The translations under genes and the position numbers were made by a program. Shown one piece after another: positions 1 through 5,101 of a stretch of DNA of 7,793 nucleotides. The stretch is from positions 1-7,793 of the forward strand of contig CANQMY010000045.1 of the NCBI GenBank assembly GCA_947625075.1, in the 5' to 3' direction. The notes under the pieces were generated by a model. That model did not search any database, was not told where the DNA came from, and saw only the letters and a list, made by a program, of their open reading frames with translations. The stretch comes from an uncultured Clostridia bacterium (GTDB lineage: Bacteria > Bacillota > Clostridia > TANB77 > CAG-508). Positions within the stretch are counted from its first letter, which is position 1; the number at the start of each line of letters is the position of its first letter.

Positions 1-17
1 ATATTTAATAATTCCAT
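1..17 (-). CDS. 5' end of a leftward gene leaving the window (partial)
   Basis: An ATG on the minus strand at 17-15 opens a frame reading M-E-L-L-N before the window ends. It has an AAGGAAA ribosome binding site at 28-22, whose AGGA core lies 6 nt from the ATG, and a TTGACA-type promoter further upstream at 138-109. The start, ribosome binding site and promoter together make a real gene likely, but five codons say nothing about the product. Confidence 0.45.
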
Positions 18-86
18 TTTGTTTCCTTAAAAAAATATTTAGATTTTTTGGTATAATCTATAAACCTTAATTAATATTTTTCAAAA

Positions 87-102
87 GTTAGATTTGTCTA
101 AC
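87..102. repeat. Small inverted repeat GTTAGA-N4-TCTAAC
   Basis: A perfect 6-bp inverted repeat with a 4-nt centre. It lies at about +1 to +16 of the transcript predicted from the leftward promoter at 138-109. That position would suit an operator for the gene leaving at the left edge, or a small hairpin at the 5' end of its mRNA. No T-run follows on either strand, so it is not a terminator. The arms are short and chance is possible. Confidence 0.35.
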
Positions 103-108
103 ATTATT

Positions 109-138
109 ATATTAACATTTTTTCTACTATTTTGTCAA
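109..138 (-). promoter_or_regulatory. Leftward sigma-A-type promoter
   Basis: On the minus strand a perfect -35 TTGACA (138-133) is followed after 18 bp by TAATAT (114-109), which is preceded by TGT and so resembles an extended -10. A TATAAT also lies at 111-106, but its spacing of 21 bp is too long. It would transcribe the partial gene starting at 17 with a leader of about 85 nt, and it diverges from the tRNA promoter. Confidence 0.5.
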
Positions 139-166
139 TGAATTTAGAAAATTATTAAAACTTCCT

Positions 167-195
167 TTGACTTTTTTATTTTTATATGCTACTAT
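167..195 (+). promoter_or_regulatory. Promoter of tRNA-Leu
   Basis: TTGACT (167-172), a 17-bp spacer and TACTAT (190-195) preceded by TGC (187-189), giving an extended -10. Transcription should start near 202, about 43 nt before the mature tRNA. No second convincing promoter is visible before the gene at 418, so this one may serve both. Confidence 0.65.
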
Positions 196-244
196 ATAAA
201 AGTGTGTAGCATTATCATATTCATGATGCGATATGGCAAAATAT

Positions 245-331
245 GTAGGTATGCTGGAACTGGTAGACAGGATGGTCTCAAAAACCATTGTCAGAAATGG
301 CGTGTGGGTTCGATTCCCACTACCTGCACCA
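245..331 (+). tRNA. tRNA-Leu (anticodon CAA)
   Basis: Complete class II tRNA decoding UUG. The acceptor stem pairs 245-251 with 321-327, all seven pairs including one U-G at the second position. A 3-bp D stem (254-256/268-270) carries GG at 262-263. The anticodon stem is 272-276/284-288, with loop CTCAAAA and anticodon CAA at 279-281. A long variable arm pairs 290-293 with 298-301 around a GAAA loop. The T stem is 304-308/316-320 with loop TTCGATT. Discriminator A328 and an encoded CCA (329-331) follow. The long variable arm and A73 agree with leucine identity. Confidence 0.97.
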
Positions 332-417
332 ATAACGTATCTATTCAAACTAATGGAACAGACTAATACCATTCTGAAGTGGAATGTGTTGTTATTTTAT
401 TATAGGAGGTATATAAA

Positions 418-801
418 ATGAATGTATATGTATTAAATGAAAACTTCACATATTATACTGGAGAAGAAAGAGTAGTTCAATCTTATAGGATAGGTCTGTT
501 AGGGTTGCTAAAATTAAAAAGAATAGGAGTGCCATTTACTACTAGTTCAAAAAAAGCAAATAAATGGGCATATAAAGAATTTATTAAAGATGCAGCTCCA
601 TTAATGATAAAAAATAAACAAATTTTTGCAGAAAAAATAAGATTAAGAGATATAGCAGATGAATATCCTGAAACTGATAGAACAAGCAAAGAAAATAAAT
701 TTAGAGAAGAATTGTTAGTAACTAATTCTGATAATATTGAACCTAAGCTAAATCCATCTGAAAAAGAAGATTTAACACAAGATGATGAACAAACTAGATA
801 A
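418..801 (+). CDS. Hypothetical protein, 127 aa, unrecognised
   Basis: I do not recognise this family. The gene is well formed: a strong AGGAGGT ribosome binding site (404-410) lies 7 nt before the ATG, codon use fits the neighbours, and a strong terminator follows. The protein is soluble, with no signal peptide or membrane span. Residues 1-40 look beta-rich with a Leu/Gly stretch (about 26-33). Residues 42-80 are basic and probably helical (SSKKANKWAYKEF, then KIRLRDIA). From about residue 82 the chain turns acidic, polar and probably disordered, ending DLTQDDEQTR. It lies 86 nt after tRNA-Leu with neither terminator nor clear promoter between, so the two may share a transcript. A nucleic-acid or ribosome-associated role would fit the basic body with acidic tail, but that is only a guess. 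Confidence 0.8.
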   Translation: MNVYVLNENFTYYTGEERVVQSYRIGLLGLLKLKRIGVPFTTSSKKANKWAYKEFIKDAAPLMIKNKQIFAEKIRLRDIADEYPETDRTSKENKFREELLVTNSDNIEPKLNPSEKEDLTQDDEQTR

Positions 802-875
802 AATATTATAATCTTTAACATAATTTGATGATAGAAAGCTAAAAAATAGTAATTTTAAAGGATTATTAAACTAAA

Positions 876-918
876 AAAACAAACAGTATCTTATTTAGTA
901 AAAGGTACTGTTTGTTTT
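876..918. terminator. Bidirectional terminator between convergent genes
   Basis: A 13-bp perfect stem (876-888/906-918) is extended inward by a T-G and a C-G pair (889/905, 890/904) and two A-T pairs, leaving a loop of about 9 nt. Reading right, the stem ends in TTTGTTTTCTT. Reading left, the stem is followed by a run of seven T (879-873 on the minus strand). It can end both the gene at 418-801 and the GH25 gene arriving from the right. Confidence 0.9.
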
Positions 919-950
919 CTTAATGATAAACTCCTTTGTATCGCTATTTG

Positions 951-981
951 ATTATTTAACGTTTAGCAACAATTAAATAAT
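951..981. repeat. AT-rich hairpin just after the GH25 stop codon
   Basis: A 9-bp perfect inverted repeat, ATTATTTAA (951-959) and TTAAATAAT (973-981). Its loop can form an inner GTT/AAC pairing (961-963/968-970). It begins 12 nt past the GH25 stop, on that gene's transcript. No T-run follows leftward, so it is more likely a 3' stability structure than a terminator, if it has any function. AT-rich repeats of this size can occur by chance. Confidence 0.3.
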
Positions 982-993
982 TTAAATATAACT

Positions 994-2208
994 TTAATTC
1001 ATATAAAGTATATCTATATCAACATCTCCATTTATTCCATCTATTTTTCCTGTATTGCACATTTGCCATAAATAATAGTTTTTGTCATAATCTGTTGTAT
1101 TAGTATAATGTGCAAGCCATATATTTTCAAAATCATCTACATACCAAATTCTTTGAAGATAATTTTTACTACCATATAATGATGCTTTATATCCTTTATC
1201 ATTTAATACTTTCTCAAATGTTTTAGCTATTTGGTTAATATCATAAAAACTCATATTGCATTTTACAAAGCTTGTCCAACTCTCCCAATCAAATGCAATT
1301 GGAAGTTCTATATTATAATCCTTTAAATTTTCAATCACAAAATTAGCTTGCTCTTCTGCTTCTTTTTTCGTTTTTGCATAAGAATAGAAATATATTCCTA
1401 CATCTAAACCTACTTTTTTTGCTCCTTCTATATTTTTTATAAAATATGGATCAAGAGCATTTTCTTTATCATAACCTTTTTGATATCCTAATCTAATTAT
1501 AACAAATTCTGCTCCAGCTTGTTTTACCCTCTCCCAATTAATATCTCCTTGCCACTGTGATACATCTATTCCAATTTTAGTATTTTCTTTTTTATAATTT
1601 TCCACAACACTGCCAAATAATACTTTATTGCTTACTGATGGAGTATTTGTATTTCCACTATTTGAATTATTTACAACATTTAATACAAAATTTTTAGTTT
1701 CCTCATTTCCACTACTATCTTTTATACTATACGTTAAGTTATACTTTCCTACTTTATTCAAATCATAATCTCCTATTATTTTTCTCTCAGGTGTAGAATC
1801 TGCGTTATCTCCACTAAATATAAGATCTATTATATTTTCATTATATCCTAACTTTACTGTAATACTTTCACCCATATAAATCATAGGTTTGGTAGTATCT
1901 ATTATATTTATTTCAAACGATTTAGTTTTATTTTTATTCCTAATGCTTTTATATTTAAACTCTACTTTTTTATATCCAATCTCACCTGTATCTATTATAT
2001 TATCCTCTATTAAAGTTCCTTGTAGATTTTCTATAAAATCAGATACCTTTACTTTTGCTCCAAATTGAACTGTTAAATCTTCCTTAAGTGTAAGTGCTAC
2101 TTCGTCTTCTTTTTTCTCTTTTTCTATATCTATAAATACTAATATTCCAATAATAAATAAAATAATAATTATTATAGTTCCTAATATAATTACTTTCTTT
2201 TTTTTCAT
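994..2208 (-). CDS. Membrane-anchored GH25 lysozyme (muramidase) with Ig-like domains
   Basis: Predicted to cleave the MurNAc-GlcNAc bond of peptidoglycan outside the cell. A lysine start (MKKKK) and one hydrophobic span (about 6-27) should anchor it in the membrane with the C-terminus outside; no lipobox is seen. Two Ig-like beta domains follow, about 36-104 and 105-180, each closing on a typical strand (FEINIID; FVLNVVN). A Ser/Asn/Thr linker (181-195) leads to the GH25 domain, about 211-404. This opens with GIDVSQWQG (D215), carries the catalytic FDWES (D307, E309), and ends with LWQM and GINGDVDID. The domain looks complete. ATG 2208 is the first possible start because an in-frame TAA lies just upstream; the AGGA site (2227-2224) is 15 nt away, longer than usual. 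Its promoter faces that of the Fic operon. A role in wall remodelling or attack on other cells is inference. Confidence 0.93.
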   Translation of the reverse strand: MKKKKVIILGTIIIIILFIIGILVFIDIEKEKKEDEVALTLKEDLTVQFGAKVKVSDFIENLQGTLIEDNIIDTGEIGYKKVEFKYKSIRNKNKTKSFEINIIDTTKPMIYMGESITVKLGYNENIIDLIFSGDNADSTPERKIIGDYDLNKVGKYNLTYSIKDSSGNEETKNFVLNVVNNSNSGNTNTPSVSNKVLFGSVVENYKKENTKIGIDVSQWQGDINWERVKQAGAEFVIIRLGYQKGYDKENALDPYFIKNIEGAKKVGLDVGIYFYSYAKTKKEAEEQANFVIENLKDYNIELPIAFDWESWTSFVKCNMSFYDINQIAKTFEKVLNDKGYKASLYGSKNYLQRIWYVDDFENIWLAHYTNTTDYDKNYYLWQMCNTGKIDGINGDVDIDILYMN

Positions 2209-2278
2209 ATTTTATCTATATATTCCTTTCTTAAAATGTTATCCTAAATTTTTATTATTTTGTTCATTTATAATTAAT

Positions 2279-2307
2279 ATTATCATATTTCTTAATAAAA
2301 AAATCAA
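2279..2307 (-). promoter_or_regulatory. Promoter of the GH25 lysozyme gene
   Basis: On the minus strand TTGATT (2307-2302), a 17-bp spacer and GATAAT (2284-2279, five of six consensus bases). Transcription should start near 2272, giving a leader of about 64 nt. The -35 box lies inside the left arm of the inverted repeat shared with the divergent Fic promoter. Confidence 0.6.
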
Positions 2308-2327
2308 GTAATATTTATTTGATTTTT
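2299..2327. promoter_or_regulatory. Inverted repeat spanning both divergent -35 boxes; candidate shared operator
   Basis: AAAAATCAA (2299-2307), an 11-nt centre, then TTGATTTTT (2319-2327): a perfect 9-bp inverted repeat. Each arm contains the TTGATT -35 box of one of the two outward promoters. Polymerases at the two promoters would be too close to bind together freely, and a dimeric regulator at the centre could control both. The symmetry is visible; its use as an operator is inference. Confidence 0.4.
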
Positions 2328-2347
2328 CTTTAATTTTATGGTATAAT
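2319..2347 (+). promoter_or_regulatory. Promoter of the Fic antitoxin-toxin operon
   Basis: TTGATT (2319-2324), a 17-bp spacer and a perfect TATAAT (2342-2347) preceded by TGG (2339-2341), so a strong extended -10 promoter. Transcription should start near 2354, about 40 nt before the antitoxin ATG. A short repeat, GTAGT (2354-2358) and ACTAC (2370-2374), sits at the expected transcript start and could be a minor hairpin or operator. Confidence 0.75.
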
Positions 2348-2393
2348 AGAAGTGTAGTGGTTATTATTAACTACTAGAAAGGATTTTTATATT

Positions 2394-2588
2394 ATGGATA
2401 TAAAAAATATTAATAATAAAATAATTATAAATAATATAAAAACATCAATGGAAATGGAAAATCAATTTTTATCAGACAAAGATATTTCTATGTTAAATGA
2501 TTTTGCTAATAATAAAATCTCAATGGAAGATGCTATCTCAAACTTTAAAGCTGATGCAATATCTTCATTTCAAAAATTGAATTTCTAG
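2394..2588 (+). CDS. VbhA/FicA-type antitoxin of a Fic toxin
   Basis: A 64-aa protein directly before the Fic gene, about the size of VbhA. It carries the inhibitory-helix signature [S/T]xxxE[G/N] as SMEMEN, S18 to N23. In class I Fic systems this glutamate, here E22, enters the toxin active site, pairs with the second arginine of the Fic motif and blocks productive ATP binding. The second half (about 30-58), with ANNKISMEDAISNFKADAI, matches the usual VbhA-like pattern of a short helix, a Gly/Asn-Ile/Leu-Ser turn and an AI..FK helix. There is no DNA-binding domain. AAAGGA (2378-2383) ends 10 nt before the ATG, with the extended -10 promoter upstream. The toxin start lies 46 nt after the stop, so both should be co-transcribed. 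The family call rests on motif, size and context. Confidence 0.85.
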   Translation: MDIKNINNKIIINNIKTSMEMENQFLSDKDISMLNDFANNKISMEDAISNFKADAISSFQKLNF

Positions 2589-2608
2589 TTTTTTTGTTAA
2601 TTCAATTT
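2574..2608 (+). repeat. Hairpin between antitoxin and toxin genes
   Basis: AAATTGAATT (2574-2583) and AATTCAATTT (2599-2608) form a perfect 10-bp inverted repeat with a 15-nt loop. The left arm is the last antitoxin codons, and the loop holds the antitoxin stop (2586-2588) and a run of seven T. The right arm ends 12 nt before the toxin's AAGGAG. It could lower toxin relative to antitoxin by attenuation, RNA processing or reduced translational coupling. In DNA this AT-rich one such repeat could arise by chance. Confidence 0.35.
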
Positions 2609-2634
2609 ATTCAAAATAAGAAGGAGATTTTTAT

Positions 2635-3213
2635 ATGTACGAAGCTAGAAATTCTATATATTGTTATAAAGATACAAACATATTAATAAATAAACTTGAT
2701 ATAAAAGATCCAGTAATTCTTTCTGAATATGAAAAAAAAATCGTTTCTTTAAAGCTACTTGCTTTACATCAGAAAGGTATTACTGGAATTTTTGATGTAA
2801 AACATTTCACAGATATACATAAATTTTTATTTGAAGACATTTATCCTTTTGCCGGAAAATTCAGATGTGAAAATATAGCTAAAGATAATTTTAGATTTGC
2901 AGAATTTGAATATATTGAACCTGAACTAATAAAATTATTAAATGAATTAAAACAGGAAAATTATTTAAATGGTTTAGATAAAGAAAATTTATCTAAAAGA
3001 CTTGCATATTACTGGGCAGAACTTAATGTTCTTCACCCTTTTAGAGAAGGAAATGGAAGAACTACAAGGGAATTTTTAAGGCAATTAGCTTTAAAAAATG
3101 GATATATGCTTGACCTACAAAATGTTGATACAAATGAACTTTTAGATGCCAGTAAAAAATCTGTATTTGACGAAAATGAGCTATCTACTCTTCTATATAA
3201 AATCTTAGATTAG
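2635..3213 (+). CDS. fic: Fic-domain protein AMP-transferase (class I toxin)
   Basis: Predicted to transfer AMP from ATP to a hydroxyl side chain of a target protein. The 192-aa chain carries the full motif HPFREGNGRTTR at 134-145: catalytic H134, acidic E138 for the metal ion, N140 and R142 for phosphates, and R145, the arginine normally paired by the antitoxin glutamate. The target-docking flap region is about 70-94 (YPFAGKFR through KDNFRFAEFEYI). Helices before and after complete the Fic core, and nothing essential looks missing. It has neither an N-terminal nor a C-terminal inhibitory [S/T]xxxE[G/N] helix of its own, which fits a class I toxin inhibited by the separate protein encoded just upstream. 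AAGGAG (2621-2626) lies 8 nt before the ATG. Characterised relatives (VbhT, FicT) modify GyrB and ParE and stop growth; the same target here is inference. Confidence 0.95.
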   Translation: MYEARNSIYCYKDTNILINKLDIKDPVILSEYEKKIVSLKLLALHQKGITGIFDVKHFTDIHKFLFEDIYPFAGKFRCENIAKDNFRFAEFEYIEPELIKLLNELKQENYLNGLDKENLSKRLAYYWAELNVLHPFREGNGRTTREFLRQLALKNGYMLDLQNVDTNELLDASKKSVFDENELSTLLYKILD

Positions 3214-3226
3214 TCATTGATTTATA

Positions 3227-3268
3227 AAAAACAACATCAGACAATTTTATTTGAATGATGTTGTTTTT
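3227..3268. terminator. Bidirectional terminator after fic
   Basis: A 13-bp perfect stem (3227-3239/3256-3268) around a 16-nt loop that can form an inner CAA/TTG pairing. The right end carries five T and then ATTTGTT, starting 43 nt past the fic stop. The left end gives a run of T on the minus strand, so it can also end the MucBP gene, whose stop lies about 73 nt away. Confidence 0.88.
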
Positions 3269-3341
3269 ATTTGTTATATTATTTGGATTAATTTAAGAAA
3301 ACAATATTTTTATGATTTAAATAATTTTTAATAATAATTAT

Positions 3342-4859
3342 TTACATTTTTTTGTAATAAATAATATAATCTGAATCATTACAATCCATTACTATTTCAT
3401 ATTCTGATTTGATATTATCTTTCTTTACTTTTTCTAATGGGTCATAACTATTTTCTAAATCATTGCCTAAACTTTTGATTATTTCGTCAATAATACTTTC
3501 TTCATCATTGTTTGAATCTTTTATCAAGCTATATCCCTCGATTTCTTTAAGTTTAAATTTTAATTTTTTTCCTTTTTGAGTAGTTAATTTTTCTTTATAA
3601 ATTATTTTATCTGTATCTATATCTACATATTTAATTTCTACTGAAAACTTTGGCTTATAATAATAATCTATATAAATTTTATCGCTATCTATTACACCAT
3701 TTTTATTTTCAGTATTTTTAACAAATTCATAATTTTCAAAATCTTTTGCTTTAGTTTCATAACTATTTCCATATACTAATTTTACTATTTCATCTTCACA
3801 AATTTTTTCATTATTTTCTTCATTTATATAAGAAATTATTAACTCTCCAACTTTATCATAAATTAAAGATATATTATTTTCTCCAGAATTAAGCTTAAAA
3901 CTTTTTACATTGTTTTCACAAATATATCCTTTTAAATTTATTTCGTCTATTTTTACATTTTCGCCTTCATAACCTTTAATTTCTTTTTGTTCTAGTATTT
4001 CTTTTCCTGTAATTTTATCAATATATTTTATATTTAATACAGCATTTTTAGCATACATATACTTTATATTTTCTTTTTCCTTCTTTAGCTTACCTTCTAA
4101 AATACCATCTGTTTTTATAAAAGTATATTCTGATACTTCTTTCATCATATTTTTTGCATCATAGTTGTCATTTATCATTCCCAAGATTTTTTCTGGAGAT
4201 GCTAATGTTATTCCTGTATTAATGTCAACATATTCTATATTTATTCCATTTGAAGGTAAATCTATTTTACAAGTTTTATTTTCAGAAAAATTACCATTGT
4301 TATCTACAGTTCTAACATGTAAATAATAGTCTTTATTCCAATCTATATCTTGAATTATAAACGGAGAATTATCTAGCTTATTTACTTTTTTATCAGCAGT
4401 ATCTTCCATATTATTATTTATTTTATAACTATAACCATATATTCCAGATTCAGAATAAAAATTAATTTTTTCTTCTTCTTCATTATTTTCAATTATATAC
4501 TCATAATTATTTCCGTTGTCTTTAGGTTGCTCAAAATTTATTATAGCATTATTTTCTAAAATTTTTGTATTAACTTTTTCTATATTATTAGGTGCGATTG
4601 TATCTTTTGTATTAAGTTCTACTTCGTTAGAATTGTTTTCTTTTTTTATATCTATTTTATTAGGTAAATTATCAGTATTTTCAAAAATCTTACTACCATT
4701 TTTGATTTCTACTAATGAAGAGTTATATGTTTTTTCTTTTATAGAAACAATTTTATTAGAACTTTGCTTATTCTTACTTAATATTATTACACATATAGCA
4801 ATTACTAATATTGCCATAATAATTTTTATCCTTCGTTTTAAAATATTAATCATAGGCAT
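3342..4859 (-). CDS. N-terminally anchored surface protein with FN3-like and four MucBP-like repeats
   Basis: Adhesin-like extracellular protein of 505 aa. Basic NILKRRIKI and a hydrophobic span (about 12-28) form an uncleaved anchor or signal; no lipobox and no C-terminal LPXTG is present. An Asn/Lys/Glu-rich linker follows. An FN3/Ig-like domain (about 88-201) has the clostridial-looking SGIYGYSYKI and DYYLHVRTVDNNGNFSEN. Four MucBP-like repeats come next: about 208-270, 274-335, 339-401 and 407-502. Three begin with variants of IKYVD..TG (IEYVD, IKYID, IKYVD), the third with the looser ISYIN. Each ends in an I-Y-Y type strand, and the fourth holds an extra acidic stretch of about 35 residues. 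MucBP domains bind mucin glycoproteins in some bacteria; binding here is inferred. Start: the frame runs upstream to a TTG (4889) without a ribosome binding site, whereas AAAGGAG (4870-4864) is 4 nt from ATG 4859 and 10 nt from ATG 4853. I chose 4859; 4853 is also possible. Confidence 0.85.
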   Translation of the reverse strand: MPMINILKRRIKIIMAILVIAICVIILSKNKQSSNKIVSIKEKTYNSSLVEIKNGSKIFENTDNLPNKIDIKKENNSNEVELNTKDTIAPNNIEKVNTKILENNAIINFEQPKDNGNNYEYIIENNEEEEKINFYSESGIYGYSYKINNNMEDTADKKVNKLDNSPFIIQDIDWNKDYYLHVRTVDNNGNFSENKTCKIDLPSNGINIEYVDINTGITLASPEKILGMINDNYDAKNMMKEVSEYTFIKTDGILEGKLKKEKENIKYMYAKNAVLNIKYIDKITGKEILEQKEIKGYEGENVKIDEINLKGYICENNVKSFKLNSGENNISLIYDKVGELIISYINEENNEKICEDEIVKLVYGNSYETKAKDFENYEFVKNTENKNGVIDSDKIYIDYYYKPKFSVEIKYVDIDTDKIIYKEKLTTQKGKKLKFKLKEIEGYSLIKDSNNDEESIIDEIIKSLGNDLENSYDPLEKVKKDNIKSEYEIVMDCNDSDYIIYYKKM

Positions 4860-4878
4860 ATTTCTCCTTTCTAGTTTT

Positions 4879-4892
4879 TTCTTGATCAAGAA
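4879..4892. promoter_or_regulatory. 14-bp palindrome in the MucBP gene leader; candidate operator
   Basis: TTCTTGATCAAGAA is a perfect palindrome with no spacer. It lies about 23-36 nt after the predicted transcript start and 8 nt before the ribosome binding site. With no loop it cannot form a normal hairpin, so a protein-binding site is the more likely use. Regulation is inferred from symmetry and position only. Confidence 0.4.
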
Positions 4893-4921
4893 TTAAAATT
4901 TGTATTACCAAATTTTGTTAT

Positions 4922-4950
4922 ATTATAAAATCGTATTTTTCTTTTGTCAA
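4922..4950 (-). promoter_or_regulatory. Promoter of the MucBP surface protein gene
   Basis: On the minus strand a perfect TTGACA (4950-4945), a 17-bp spacer and a perfect TATAAT (4927-4922). Transcription should start near 4915, giving a leader of about 56 nt that includes the palindrome at 4879-4892. Confidence 0.85.
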
Positions 4951-5008
4951 TACATTTTTAAATCTTATTTAAAAATTTTTTATATTATACAAAAATAAAA
5001 GCCCTATT

Positions 5009-5044
5009 ATGAAGTAAGCTATAATATTTTTAGCTTAACTTCAT
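5009..5044 (-). terminator. Probable terminator hairpin after ppaC
   Basis: The stem pairs 5009-5015 with 5038-5044 and 5016-5021 with 5031-5036, leaving one bulged base at 5037: 13 pairs in all. It starts 57 nt past the ppaC stop. On the minus strand the T-run (TTTTATTTTT) begins only about 10 nt after the stem, so termination may be weak. A copy of AACTTCATT at 5051-5059 repeats the 5037-5045 arm and could compete for GAAGT at 5011. Confidence 0.5.
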
Positions 5045-5101
5045 TTATAGAACTTCATTCTATTTAAATACATTTATAATTAAATTTAAATAATATTCAT
5101 T

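Noticed and set aside
49..57. Extended -10 TGGTATAAT on the plus strand
   Set aside because: No -35 box at suitable spacing and no gene that needs it before the tRNA promoter at 167.
352..386. Competing short hairpins between the tRNA and the 127-aa gene
   Set aside because: Arms of five bases (AATGG/CCATT, CATTC/GAATG) are too short to claim a terminator or riboswitch, and no T-run follows.
233..421. 62-aa open frame on the plus strand
   Set aside because: It overlaps the whole tRNA-Leu and has no ribosome binding site.
245..801. tRNA-Leu as the integration site of a mobile element
   Set aside because: No integrase, no repeated tRNA 3' end further along, and no phage genes are visible.
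910..950. AAAGGAG on the minus strand followed by a short frame beginning at an ATT codon
   Set aside because: The start would be ATT and the peptide would run into the terminator stem; this is likely chance.
3319..3343. Inverted repeat AAATAATT/AATTATTT by the MucBP stop codon
   Set aside because: It is entirely A and T, with weak pairing and no T-run; the hairpin at 3227-3268 explains termination.
4860..4889. Upstream TTG as start of the MucBP protein
   Set aside because: No ribosome site before it, and the frame from TTG includes the AAAGGAG that serves the downstream ATG.
4516..4896. Hydrophobic 126-aa frame opposite the MucBP gene
   Set aside because: It is the antisense of an AT-rich, Asn/Lys/Glu-rich gene, which reads as Leu/Ile/Phe/Ser by composition; no ribosome site or promoter supports it.
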